DNA of 64,000 bases from contig CACPFN010000001.1 in the NCBI GenBank assembly GCA_902633185.1, positions 62,001-126,000 on the forward strand, read 5' to 3'. The notes beneath the pieces were generated by a model that searched no databases, had not been told where the DNA came from, and worked only from the letters and a program-made list of their open reading frames with translations. Made by a program: the position numbers and the translations under genes. The DNA is from an uncultured Pelagibacteraceae bacterium (lineage in GTDB: Bacteria; Pseudomonadota; Alphaproteobacteria; Pelagibacterales; Pelagibacteraceae). This document shows positions 49,683 through 59,309 of the stretch, piece by piece; positions within the stretch are counted from its first letter, which is position 1; each line of letters begins with the position of its first letter.

Positions 49683-52280
49683 ATGAAAAAGATTTTACTA
49701 AGTATAGTCTTCTTTTTTTTATTTAGTTCAGTTGGTTATGCTGGCCCATGTTTAACAACCATTGCTAGTGCATCGACAAATCAATTAGCTTGCGCGGATG
49801 ATGATATTTTAAAAGTTACTTCTGCTGGGTCAATTACTTACAGTGATAATAAGGCAGTTGATCTAGAAGATATCAGTGGAGTTCAAATTACTAATGATGG
49901 AACAATTCAAACAGAGAGCGGAACTAATAAACAAATCGCCATAAATGCTGAGTCATCTTTGAATACTACAATTACAAATAACGGAACAATCAACTCAGAT
50001 AATAAGTATGGTGTAATATTAAGTTATGCAGAAAATGTTGTAATTACTAATAATGCAGGGGCAACAATAAGTGCTGACGGTAATACTGCAATTTATGGAA
50101 AAAACGTTGGTAATTGTCATTTTAATGGTACTAATTGCCATTCAGATTTATCTGGTCAGTCAAATGGTGTTGGTCTTACACTACATAATCATGGAACCAT
50201 TACCTCTCAACATGAAACCGTTTGGTTAGGTTCAGGAAGTTCAGGTGCTCACAGGAGCAAAGGTATTAAAATCTATAACTATGATGGTGGAATTATTAAA
50301 ACAACAGATGAAGGAGATAGTCCGATTAAAGGTTTTCATTTAGTTGATTTTGAATTTATTAATTATCAGGGAGGTACAATTGAAGGTGACGACAGACATG
50401 CAGTAAATACTGAACAATCTGAAGATATCAATTTTACTAATAATGGTACAATAACTGCAACAGATAAAAGTGCATTTTATTGTAAAACATGCTCGGATGT
50501 TACTTTTAATAATACCGGAACAATGACATCTGGAAATAACGCTGTAGTAATTTCAAACGGGGATAATATAAGTATAACAAATTCTGGAACAATAACTGCC
50601 ACTGCTGATAATTCAGGTTTAAATATAAGTGCATCCGACGGTACCGTCGTTACTAATACAGGGACTATTTCTGGGGTTGATCATGGAATGCAATCTTCAA
50701 ATGTAGATAATTCTACAATAACAAATCATGGAACTATTTCTGCAAGCTCCAATTCAGGATATGGACTAGTGTATGAAAATGATGGAACCAACAGAGTAAA
50801 TAATACTTTAAACAATTATGGTACAATTAGCGCAACATCAGGTTCTCTTGCAGATGGAATTGGTATTGGAAAAGGTGCAAGTCCAATGTTTAATATTACG
50901 ATAAATAATTATGGTACAATTTCAGGATCTGATGATTCTATAAAAATGCTTAATTCTTCAAACACGGGTATAAATATAGTTACCAAAGGTGACGGTACAT
51001 ATGTTGGTGAGATTAACCTAAATGATTCATCGACAACAATGACATTAGATTGCAGTATTTCAAAAGATCAAAAAATAGAAATCCATAACAAAACAAATAT
51101 GGTTATCACAAATAATCTTTGTGGAAACGATACCTATGAAATATTAGATAGCAATAGCGATCCAGATTCAGATAATTCAGAAACAAATGGTTTCTTATAT
51201 GTTTATGGTGAAGATTTAGATATTGATAGCCATAATAAAAAATATAGATCTGAAATATTTTTATCTAATTTAAATGATATTTTTAATTCGGTTTCAGAAG
51301 AAAAAAAATCTAGTGGATATTATTCTGTAAAAAAAAGAGACAATATTTATGAAAATGAAACAACAGGGATAACTGGGGACTTTAAAATTGAAAATGATAA
51401 TTTTACACCGTTTTTAAGTTATTCTAGCCAGCAAGCAAAATTTAATAATGGAGAGGCTTTAGATAGTGAAAATTTAGCTATTGGTTTAAAAAAAGAAATT
51501 GATTACGAGAAATTTAAATTTTCTGTTGTTTCAATTTTTGGATTAACTCAAAATAAATATTTAGATCTTGAAACTGAAACACAACAAACAATTTTAAAAG
51601 AAAATCTAGGTCAGTTTGCTGCTGTAAATTATAAAGCATCTAAAGAAATAGAATTTGATGATAGTCAAAGTTTAAATATTGAAGTAGATGGTAAATATGG
51701 TTTAAGAAGACTTCCAACTTACTTAACATCTTTTACAGATGGAGATCTTTCAGTTGATGATGCTGTTGATCAAGTATTATCAGGTGGATTTAATGTTGAG
51801 TATTCAAAATCTTTTGAAAATGGCTTCGTTCTTAAGCCATATACAGGCCTATCTTTAAATCAAACTTTGAGTGAAAAAATTGACATTGTTGCAGACGGTG
51901 AAAGAAAAGATATGGCCCATTATATGGATGATGATTTAGCAGTAAAAGCTGGTTTAAATATTAGCAAAAATACTGATAACTTCGGCCTAAACTTTAATCT
52001 AGAATTTAATGAACAGAATGGACTTAAAGACAGCCAAGTAAGTATTTCATTAACGAAAGTAATTCAAAATAATATTAGCAAAAAAATAGAAGGACTACCA
52101 ATTGATCCAGAACTAGAGAAATTATTTGATCAATTACAGTTAGCTAAAGAAAATGAAAGATTAGCTGAGATAACTGGTAGAGCAGTTAAAGAAAATAGAA
52201 TTATGAAAGAAATGATTATTCAATTGATTAAAGAAAATAATAAACTTAAGACAGAAAGAAATCTTCTTTTAAAAAACTAA
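49683..52280 (+). CDS. Repetitive beta-helix outer-membrane adhesin/autotransporter-like protein with coiled-coil tail
   Basis: Signal peptide; many 'ITNxGTIxA' repeats; barrel-like region from about aa 560; final charged coiled-coil 'LEKLFDQLQLAKENERLAE...IKENNKLKTERNLLLKN'. Confidence 0.8.
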   Translation: MKKILLSIVFFFLFSSVGYAGPCLTTIASASTNQLACADDDILKVTSAGSITYSDNKAVDLEDISGVQITNDGTIQTESGTNKQIAINAESSLNTTITNNGTINSDNKYGVILSYAENVVITNNAGATISADGNTAIYGKNVGNCHFNGTNCHSDLSGQSNGVGLTLHNHGTITSQHETVWLGSGSSGAHRSKGIKIYNYDGGIIKTTDEGDSPIKGFHLVDFEFINYQGGTIEGDDRHAVNTEQSEDINFTNNGTITATDKSAFYCKTCSDVTFNNTGTMTSGNNAVVISNGDNISITNSGTITATADNSGLNISASDGTVVTNTGTISGVDHGMQSSNVDNSTITNHGTISASSNSGYGLVYENDGTNRVNNTLNNYGTISATSGSLADGIGIGKGASPMFNITINNYGTISGSDDSIKMLNSSNTGINIVTKGDGTYVGEINLNDSSTTMTLDCSISKDQKIEIHNKTNMVITNNLCGNDTYEILDSNSDPDSDNSETNGFLYVYGEDLDIDSHNKKYRSEIFLSNLNDIFNSVSEEKKSSGYYSVKKRDNIYENETTGITGDFKIENDNFTPFLSYSSQQAKFNNGEALDSENLAIGLKKEIDYEKFKFSVVSIFGLTQNKYLDLETETQQTILKENLGQFAAVNYKASKEIEFDDSQSLNIEVDGKYGLRRLPTYLTSFTDGDLSVDDAVDQVLSGGFNVEYSKSFENGFVLKPYTGLSLNQTLSEKIDIVADGERKDMAHYMDDDLAVKAGLNISKNTDNFGLNFNLEFNEQNGLKDSQVSISLTKVIQNNISKKIEGLPIDPELEKLFDQLQLAKENERLAEITGRAVKENRIMKEMIIQLIKENNKLKTERNLLLKN
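49860..50940 (+). repeat. Degenerate in-frame coding repeats (consensus x-I-T-N-x-G-T-I-x-A/S)
   Basis: 'TITNNGTINS', 'TLHNHGTITS', 'NFTNNGTITA', 'TFNNTGTMTS', 'SITNSGTITA', 'VVTNTGTISG', 'TITNHGTISA', 'TLNNYGTISA', 'TINNYGTISG'. Confidence 0.85.
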
Positions 52281-54167
52281 TTTAAATATTTTTATAAAAC
52301 CCATCTTATTGTCAGAATATATTTCTTCCTCAAAAATTTTAAAAAATATTTTATATTTTTGTTTATCGTTACTTGAAAGTTTATAGTAAATTTGTTGTAA
52401 AGTGTCGGATTTTAAAATATTTAATTTTTTTCTTTTTCCTAATAAAATAATAAATAATCTCAATTTGAGTAAATTAATTGAATTTATGTTCAATATTGAT
52501 CTTATGATTATATAAATTAATAGTGGAGCAAAAATCCAGACAAACATTTTTGAAAATTGTAAATTTAAGATTTTTTCAACAAAATCTTTTCTTTGTTTAT
52601 CATCATAAGATAGTAGATGCTGTGTCCATACAAAATCTGCATAATTGAAATAAAAACTTAAAGTTTTCATAAATCTAGATGAGAACAAACCTTTTGAAGA
52701 AAAGTCATCAATGTTAAAAACATTATTTAAACTATTAATAATATTTTCTTTTGGAATAGCTCTTGTAGGATCTATTCTCACCCAGCCCTTATCATCTAAC
52801 CAAACTTCTGCCCAAGCATGAGTATCTTTTTGTTTAAATGAATAAAAGTTACCGATTTCATTCAATTCTCCACCATGGTAACCAGTTACAATTCTACTCG
52901 GTATGCCACCTAACCTTGAAAGTAAAACAAATGTACCCGCATAATATTCACAATATCCTTCTCTATCGTTAAAAAAGAAATTTTCATAATTATTTATTGA
53001 TGTTCGCTTTGGACTTAAATTATAAAAATAAGATCCATCAGAAAATTTAGCGTAAATCTTATTTACAAAGTCCTCTTTTGTAGAATTATTATTTTCTTTA
53101 ACCCATAATTTTAATTTATTTGAAACTGTTTTAGGTAATAAAGTGTAATAACTTTTAATATCTTCATCTAATTCAAAAGTAGTTTTAATATTATGAAATT
53201 TAATTTGTTTTTTTCTGTCTATTAGATCTCTGCTAACAAATGTTTGATTAAATAAATCTTTTGAGATTTTAATATTTTCATTTGCTAACTGTGAATTCTT
53301 TAAACTAGGTATCCACTTTTTTTTGTAAGGTTCTAAAATTATTTGATAGGAATTGTTTAAATCAAAATTATCAGAGATTTTAAAATTATCTTTAAATTTA
53401 TTGAATAAAAAATAACTAGATGATGGTCTCCAAGATTGATTGTCCTCCATATAATCAAATATTTTTACTCTGAAATACAGATCGTCTTGTCTATAACTGT
53501 TGTTTATTAAGGTAAATATCTCCTCATCAGAATTAGAGAATTGACTAAAAGAACCTAAACTTATTGTATCTGGAATACCTAGAGAGCTTGCTGAATTATC
53601 AAATAGTCTGAAGTTAACCTCTGCTCTTGGAAATATTAAATAAAATATGATTATAAAAGGAAATATACTTAATCCAAAACCTAAATATTTTAAAATATTT
53701 TTAAAACTAAATTCTAGGATTTCTTTTTGTTGAATAAGATACATATTTATGACTAATAAAATAATTATGGACAAAGAAACAAGCGAGCTAATAATACTCT
53801 GGTCTTTAATTAAACTTGCAACAGCAATAATCATACAAATTAAATTAAATGATAAATTATTATTTTTATTGGATAATTCAGAAAATTTGATGATTAGTAA
53901 AACGGCTAAACAATTTAAAAAGTATTCTTCTGAAATTACATACTGATTTAAAACAAGTTGAATATATAAAGCAGCAATAGCAAACAATCCTATGAATATA
54001 GATTTATATTTAAAAATTAGATTAGAAAAAAGATAACTAATAAAAAATAATACTACCCAAAATATTAAATTATTAAAAATTATGTTTTTTGATAGATTAA
54101 AAATACATAATCCTAACAAAGCATATGTAATTAAATTTATATTTTTATTAATTTTTAGCATTTGCAA
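52269..54167 (-). CDS. Transglutaminase-like membrane protein (TgpA/DUF3488 type)
   Basis: TM N-terminus; catalytic region 'DREGYCEYYAGTFVLLSRLGGIPSRIVTGYHGGE...DTHAWAEVWLDDKGWVRIDPT'. Confidence 0.9.
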   Translation of the reverse strand: MQMLKINKNINLITYALLGLCIFNLSKNIIFNNLIFWVVLFFISYLFSNLIFKYKSIFIGLFAIAALYIQLVLNQYVISEEYFLNCLAVLLIIKFSELSNKNNNLSFNLICMIIAVASLIKDQSIISSLVSLSIIILLVINMYLIQQKEILEFSFKNILKYLGFGLSIFPFIIIFYLIFPRAEVNFRLFDNSASSLGIPDTISLGSFSQFSNSDEEIFTLINNSYRQDDLYFRVKIFDYMEDNQSWRPSSSYFLFNKFKDNFKISDNFDLNNSYQIILEPYKKKWIPSLKNSQLANENIKISKDLFNQTFVSRDLIDRKKQIKFHNIKTTFELDEDIKSYYTLLPKTVSNKLKLWVKENNNSTKEDFVNKIYAKFSDGSYFYNLSPKRTSINNYENFFFNDREGYCEYYAGTFVLLSRLGGIPSRIVTGYHGGELNEIGNFYSFKQKDTHAWAEVWLDDKGWVRIDPTRAIPKENIINSLNNVFNIDDFSSKGLFSSRFMKTLSFYFNYADFVWTQHLLSYDDKQRKDFVEKILNLQFSKMFVWIFAPLLIYIIIRSILNINSINLLKLRLFIILLGKRKKLNILKSDTLQQIYYKLSSNDKQKYKIFFKIFEEEIYSDNKMGFIKIFKLVF

Positions 54168-55065
54168 GATATTTATAAATTTGATTTAATGATTTTTCGT
54201 TTTTATCGAGTAAGAAAGTGTTACCTTGATGTTTTAATGTTAGATTAATTTTATTTCGATAAAAATATTGAATAATATAAATGGAATAGCTAAGAAGTAA
54301 TTCGAATTCTAATTCGTTATATTTATCCAAATCTAAAATTAATTTCTGAGTTTTTTCTTTATCTTTAAATATTTTAATATATTTCTTATTTATTGTTGAT
54401 TTTTTCCAAGCAATTTTAGAATAACTATCTCCATTTTTAAAATCATCTATTCCATCAAAGTCATCAGTATCAATTGATTTATCTATATTAAACTCATTTA
54501 AAAGTTCTTGATTTGGTCTTATACTTTGCGGATAAACAATTATATCACAATCGGGTTTATGATTTATTTTTGTTTTTATGATCCCAAATGGATAAATTGA
54601 ATTTAGAGTGATTGAATCTAATAAATATGTCCCTCTCTTTTTTTTATTACAATTTAAATTAAAATAATTAATTTTTTTGAAAAAATTAAAGTTTCCTAAA
54701 TTTTTTTTTTGATAATTTATATTTATATTTAGCTTTTTTTCTGTTGCTAAATTTTCGATTAAAAAAGCTAATTTTTTATTTTTATTGGTTTCAACATAAT
54801 ATTCATTTAAAGAACTTATCTTTAAATTATTAATATTTTGATGAGATATAAGTATGGATATAAAGAAAATAAAAAAAATAATAATTGATAAAAGTAATCC
54901 AGAATTATTTTGATAAAATACTGAAATTAAAAAACAAAAAAAAACAAATAATGAAAGGCCAATGCCGTTGAAATTAGGGTAGATATAAATTTTTGAATTA
55001 TTTCTTAATTTAAAAAAATTTTTAAAATTAATATAGTTGGACCTTTTTACAGATTGTGCTGACAT
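54148..55065 (-). CDS. DUF58-domain protein
   Basis: Two N-terminal TMs; 'DDFDGIDDFKNGDSYSKIAWKKSTINKKYIKIFKD' (DUF58 D.R.Y..GD..R.I.WK pattern); between MoxR and TGase genes. Confidence 0.82.
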   Translation of the reverse strand: MSAQSVKRSNYINFKNFFKLRNNSKIYIYPNFNGIGLSLFVFFCFLISVFYQNNSGLLLSIIIFFIFFISILISHQNINNLKISSLNEYYVETNKNKKLAFLIENLATEKKLNININYQKKNLGNFNFFKKINYFNLNCNKKKRGTYLLDSITLNSIYPFGIIKTKINHKPDCDIIVYPQSIRPNQELLNEFNIDKSIDTDDFDGIDDFKNGDSYSKIAWKKSTINKKYIKIFKDKEKTQKLILDLDKYNELEFELLLSYSIYIIQYFYRNKINLTLKHQGNTFLLDKNEKSLNQIYKYLANAKN

Positions 55066-55943
55066 TAATTGATATTAATCTTCTCAAGAATTTCTTTATT
55101 AACGAATTCTATTTTTTCCTCTTGATTTAAAAACCTTATTCTATGCCTCAAAATGTAAGGAATTGTGTCCTTGATATCCTGATGCGTAACATAATCTTTA
55201 TTATTAATAATTGCCCAACCCTTTGCTAAATCAATGATCTGTTTTAAACATCTGGCAGAAACATATATTTTTTGATCAAGACTTTGAATTCTCTGTTCGA
55301 TACTGACGACATATTTATAAATATCATTCTTAATGGTTATAGTATTTTTCTTTTGTTTTATGTTTTGCCAATCAATACTTTCAGATTTTTGCTTATCAAA
55401 ATTAATTTCTTTCTTTAACATTTCTATTTTATCTTCATCATTTAAATCTGATAGTGAATAAGAAATCATAAATCTATCTAATTGAGAGTCTGGAAGAGAA
55501 CTTGTGCCAGATGAATCCATAGGATTTTGTGTTGCAATAACAAAAAAAGGTTCGGGAAGACTGTAGCTTACTCCATCAATTGAAACATTTTTTTCTTCCA
55601 TCGCTTCAAGAAATGCGCTCTGAGACTTTGGACTACCTCTATTTAATTCATCGGCCAAAACAATATTTGTAAAAATTGGACCCTTTTGGAAATTTAATTT
55701 ACCATCTAAAAAAATATTAAATCCAAGTATATCACTCGGTAGAAGATCTGAGGTGAATTGAACTCTTTTGAAATTTAAACCTAAGCTTTGAGTAATTGCT
55801 TTTGCAAAAGTTGTCTTGCCTGATCCAGGGTAATCTTCAATTAGTATACTTCCCTCTGAAACGATTGCTGCTAAAGTCAATTTAATTTTTTCGGAATTGC
55901 CAACAACTATTGCAGAAGTATTACTTATTATTTTTTCAAACAT
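55065..55943 (-). CDS. MoxR-family AAA+ ATPase
   Basis: 'ILIEDYPGSGKTTFAKAITQSLGLNFKRVQFTSDLLPSDILG', 'LADELNRGSPKSQSAFLEAMEE', 'FFVIATQNPMD'. Confidence 0.95.
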   Translation of the reverse strand: MFEKIISNTSAIVVGNSEKIKLTLAAIVSEGSILIEDYPGSGKTTFAKAITQSLGLNFKRVQFTSDLLPSDILGFNIFLDGKLNFQKGPIFTNIVLADELNRGSPKSQSAFLEAMEEKNVSIDGVSYSLPEPFFVIATQNPMDSSGTSSLPDSQLDRFMISYSLSDLNDEDKIEMLKKEINFDKQKSESIDWQNIKQKKNTITIKNDIYKYVVSIEQRIQSLDQKIYVSARCLKQIIDLAKGWAIINNKDYVTHQDIKDTIPYILRHRIRFLNQEEKIEFVNKEILEKININ

Positions 55944-55955
55944 AAATTTTAATGA

Positions 55956-56720
55956 TTAATAAAAAATTATTGATCTAATATTACTTTCAAATATCAAATA
56001 TATCAATGTTCCAAGAATAATATAAGGCCCAAATGGAATTTGTGAAGAAAATTTTTTTGATTTATTTATCAAACTTGGTGCAACCGATAATAATGCAATT
56101 AATGACGATAGGAAAATCACAAAAGGTATGGAAAACCATCCAAACCAAAATCCAATTGCAGATAATAGTTTTGCATCTCCTAATCCCATACCTTCTTTTT
56201 TTCTTACTTGTTTATAAAAAAAAATTATAGACCAAATTATTCCATATCCAAATATTCCACCAATTAAAGAATTTATATAATTAGGAAATATGGGATTTAA
56301 ATTTGGTATAAAAGATTTAATAAAACCTAGAAACATCATTGAAAACGTAAGTACATTCGGGATTATGTAATGTTTGAAATCAATAAAAAAAATTATTAAA
56401 AAACTTAAATTTAAAATTATTAAAAGTAATGTTGTAATACTAATTCCATAAAAAAAGTAAGTAATTAAAAAAAACAAAATACTTATTGTCTCTACCAATA
56501 CGTATTGTGAAGAAATTTTTTTGTTACAATATCTGCACTTACCTTTTAAAAATAAAAAAGAAATTATTGGAATATTATCTTTCCAAGTAATTAACTTTTT
56601 ACAGTTTGGACAAAATGATCTTCCAGACACAACTCCTTTTTCTAAAGGTAAGCGGTAAATGCAAACATTTGCAAAACTTCCCCAAAGTGCTCCTAGAACA
56701 AGTACAAATATGAAATCCAC
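55956..56720 (-). CDS. pilD: Prepilin leader peptidase/N-methyltransferase
   Basis: 'CPNCKKLITWKDNIPIISFLFLKGKCRYCNKKIS' Zn motif; 'GMGLGDAKLLSAIGFWFGW' aspartyl GxGD. Confidence 0.95.
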   Translation of the reverse strand: MDFIFVLVLGALWGSFANVCIYRLPLEKGVVSGRSFCPNCKKLITWKDNIPIISFLFLKGKCRYCNKKISSQYVLVETISILFFLITYFFYGISITTLLLIILNLSFLIIFFIDFKHYIIPNVLTFSMMFLGFIKSFIPNLNPIFPNYINSLIGGIFGYGIIWSIIFFYKQVRKKEGMGLGDAKLLSAIGFWFGWFSIPFVIFLSSLIALLSVAPSLINKSKKFSSQIPFGPYIILGTLIYLIFESNIRSIIFY

Positions 56721-56845
56721 AGAATATGATTATAATTTAATGTTTGATGTAATATGAATTAATCCGTCTATTACATATTGAACCATTAAGACTGCATCCT
56801 GTAGGTGGATGTATAAATTGGGTGTATTAATTATAATCTCCATTG

Positions 56846-56875
56846 TTGAAAAATTTATCAAAAATTGCTTAAAAT
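56846..56875 (+). promoter_or_regulatory. Putative sigma70-like promoter for the GAF-PP2C gene
   Basis: TTGAAA (56846-56851) - 18 nt - TAAAAT (56870-56875), 13 nt upstream of the ATG; weak evidence in AT-rich DNA. Confidence 0.3.
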
Positions 56876-56888
56876 ACTAGTTAAATAA

Positions 56889-58178
56889 ATGTTTTTATTT
56901 AAATCAAAAAAACCGATCGAGCCTAAAAAAGAAGCTGAACAAGTTAATGTCGACTTAGAACTTGTCACGAAAATGAATCAAGACTTTGCTTTATCTCTTG
57001 ATTTAAATGACACTCTTATGAATGCATTACGGGTAATTATTGCAAGACTAAATGCACAAGCTGCAAACATTTTTTTAATAAATGAGCAAAAGAAAAAGTT
57101 TGAATGTATTGCATCACTTCATCAAGATTATTTAGATGAATACGAATTAGATCTAAAAGATGGTGTAATGGGTAAAGCTGTTCAGCAAAGAAAGTGTATT
57201 CGTGTAGGAAATGTTAGAAAAGATGTAAGAGAAATTGCAGAATTTTATTTTGACTTAGATAATAAAACAAACTTTACAACATATTCAGTATTATGCTCAC
57301 CATTGATTGCTGCAAATGAATGTATTGGGGTTATTCATTGTTTAAATAAGAAAACTGAAGATAAATTATTTATAGAAGATGACAGAAAACTTTTAGAAAC
57401 ACTTTCGGCACCAGCTGCTTTAGCAATTAGAAATGCAAAGATGGCCAAAGAAATGGTTGAAAAAAATAAAATTCAAAAAGAAGTAGAAATTGTTGGTGAA
57501 ATTCAAAGATCCTTATTGTCAAAAAACAAAGAGAAAGACTTTCCTATTTCAGGTATTAACATACCAGCAAAAGTTGTTTCAGGTGACTTTTATAATTTTT
57601 CAGATTTAGGAGACGGAAAGTATGGATTTGGAGTTGCAGATGTATCTGGAAAAGGTATTAAATCATCTTTGTTGATGTCAAAAGCATCTAGTCTTTATAG
57701 ATGTTTAAGTAAAACAAATCTTTCTGCATCAGATCTATTATTTCAACTAAATAATGAAATATGTGAAACGATTTCAAGAGGTATGTTTGTTACTATGTTA
57801 ATTGGTATATACGACTCAAATAAAAAAGAGCTACTTCTTTCAAGTGCAGGTCATGAACCCCCATTGATATTGTCTGCCGACGGTACTTTTAGTAATTTTT
57901 CAGAAGCTGGACCACCATTAGGTATAATGCCAAAAACAAAATATCCCGAACATACTATTCCTTTCGAAAATAGCTCAATGTATATTTTTACAGACGGAAT
58001 TACTGAAATAAAAAATCCAAATGGAGACATGTTGGGTTCTGAAGGTTTTGAAAATTATATTAAGAAATATCAATCAACTCCAATTAATGAAAGACTTAAA
58101 ACTATGATAGATGATATATTGGGAGCGGGCCACATTCAAAAAGATGATTTAACGATTGTTGTTATAGATGGAAAATAA
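56889..58178 (+). CDS. GAF-domain SpoIIE/PP2C serine phosphatase (RsbU-like)
   Basis: GAF 'AANIFLINEQKKKFECIAS...'; PP2C 'VVSGDFYNFSDLGDGKYGFGVADVSGKGIKSSLLMSKA', 'FTDGITEI', 'QKDDLTIVVI'. Confidence 0.93.
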   Translation: MFLFKSKKPIEPKKEAEQVNVDLELVTKMNQDFALSLDLNDTLMNALRVIIARLNAQAANIFLINEQKKKFECIASLHQDYLDEYELDLKDGVMGKAVQQRKCIRVGNVRKDVREIAEFYFDLDNKTNFTTYSVLCSPLIAANECIGVIHCLNKKTEDKLFIEDDRKLLETLSAPAALAIRNAKMAKEMVEKNKIQKEVEIVGEIQRSLLSKNKEKDFPISGINIPAKVVSGDFYNFSDLGDGKYGFGVADVSGKGIKSSLLMSKASSLYRCLSKTNLSASDLLFQLNNEICETISRGMFVTMLIGIYDSNKKELLLSSAGHEPPLILSADGTFSNFSEAGPPLGIMPKTKYPEHTIPFENSSMYIFTDGITEIKNPNGDMLGSEGFENYIKKYQSTPINERLKTMIDDILGAGHIQKDDLTIVVIDGK

Positions 58179-59309
58179 CTAATAGACTGATATTTGTTCC
58201 TGGTTATAAATTTTACAACTCATAACAATACTCAATCCCAACATAATTGATAACAAAGATGATCCACCATAAGACATTATAGGTAATGGTGCACCAACAA
58301 TTGGTAACATTCCTAAAACCATCGCTATATTAACAAATACATATAAGAAAATTGCTGTAGCAAAACCAAAACAATATAATTTTGCAAAGAAGCTTCTCGA
58401 GACTAATCCAACATTTATTATTCTATAAATTAATAATATGTATAAAAATAAAAGTATAATTGAGCCAAGAAACCCAAACTCTTCTGAAAAAAGTGTAAAT
58501 ATAAAGTCGGTGTGTTTTTCAGGTAAAAATTCTAAATAGCTTTGAGTTCCTTTTAAATATCCTTTTCCAAAAAAGCCGCCAGATCCAATAGCTATTTTAG
58601 ATTGAATTATTTGATATCCAGCTCCTAAAGGATCTCTATCAGGATTAAAGAAAGTTAAAATTCTTGATTTTTGATAAGGTTTTAAAATAGATATAGCAAA
58701 AGGTAAAGAGACCAGTAACAATAGTCCTGAGTAAACAAAGTATTTTATATTTAATCCTGCTAGCCAGATTATCGCAATACCACTTCCTGCAATTAAAATA
58801 GAGGTTCCTAAATCGGGCTGCTGTATCACAAGGTAACAAGGGATTATTAAAAGTATAATTGGTTGAATTAAAAACTTGATGCTTTGAATATCTGAGCTTT
58901 GAATTCTATGATAATATCTTGCAAAACATATTATCACTGCAATCTTCATTAATTCTGAAGGTTGTAAATTTAAAAAGTATAAGTTTATCCACCTAGTAGC
59001 TCCTGATGCTGAAATTCCAAAAAATAAAACTACTATTAATAAAATTAGTCCTATTAAATAAAATAAATATGCATTTTTATACCAGGTTGAAACCCTTACA
59101 AAAGATAAAATTAAAAATAAACTAAAAAATACAGATAATCTAATTATGTGATTTTTTGTATAAAAAGAAAATTTTCCTCCTTCGGTAGAATAAATTGCAA
59201 ATACACTGATTGATCCAATAGCTAAAATTAGTAAAATTAATAAATAATCAATTGATTTTAATTTGTCCAAAAAACTATAATTGCTTGCTTGTATTCTTTC
59301 TCTTAACAT
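58179..59309 (-). CDS. rodA: Rod-shape determining SEDS glycosyltransferase
   Basis: 'QPDLGTSILIAGSGIAIIWLAG', 'EFLPEKHTDFIFTLFSEEFGFLG', 'GAPLPIMSYGGSSLLS'. Confidence 0.95.
   Translation of the reverse strand: MLRERIQASNYSFLDKLKSIDYLLILLILAIGSISVFAIYSTEGGKFSFYTKNHIIRLSVFFSLFLILSFVRVSTWYKNAYLFYLIGLILLIVVLFFGISASGATRWINLYFLNLQPSELMKIAVIICFARYYHRIQSSDIQSIKFLIQPIILLIIPCYLVIQQPDLGTSILIAGSGIAIIWLAGLNIKYFVYSGLLLLVSLPFAISILKPYQKSRILTFFNPDRDPLGAGYQIIQSKIAIGSGGFFGKGYLKGTQSYLEFLPEKHTDFIFTLFSEEFGFLGSIILLFLYILLIYRIINVGLVSRSFFAKLYCFGFATAIFLYVFVNIAMVLGMLPIVGAPLPIMSYGGSSLLSIMLGLSIVMSCKIYNQEQISVY

Noticed and set aside
49860-50940. Regularly spaced repeats that could suggest a CRISPR-like or tandem array
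   Set aside because: Repeats are degenerate, in frame, and encode ITNxGTI beta-helix rungs; there are no conserved direct repeats with unique spacers.
56780-56815. Hairpin CATCC...GGATG in the pilD/GAF-PP2C intergenic region
   Set aside because: Only a 5-bp stem without T-run or other context; indistinguishable from chance.
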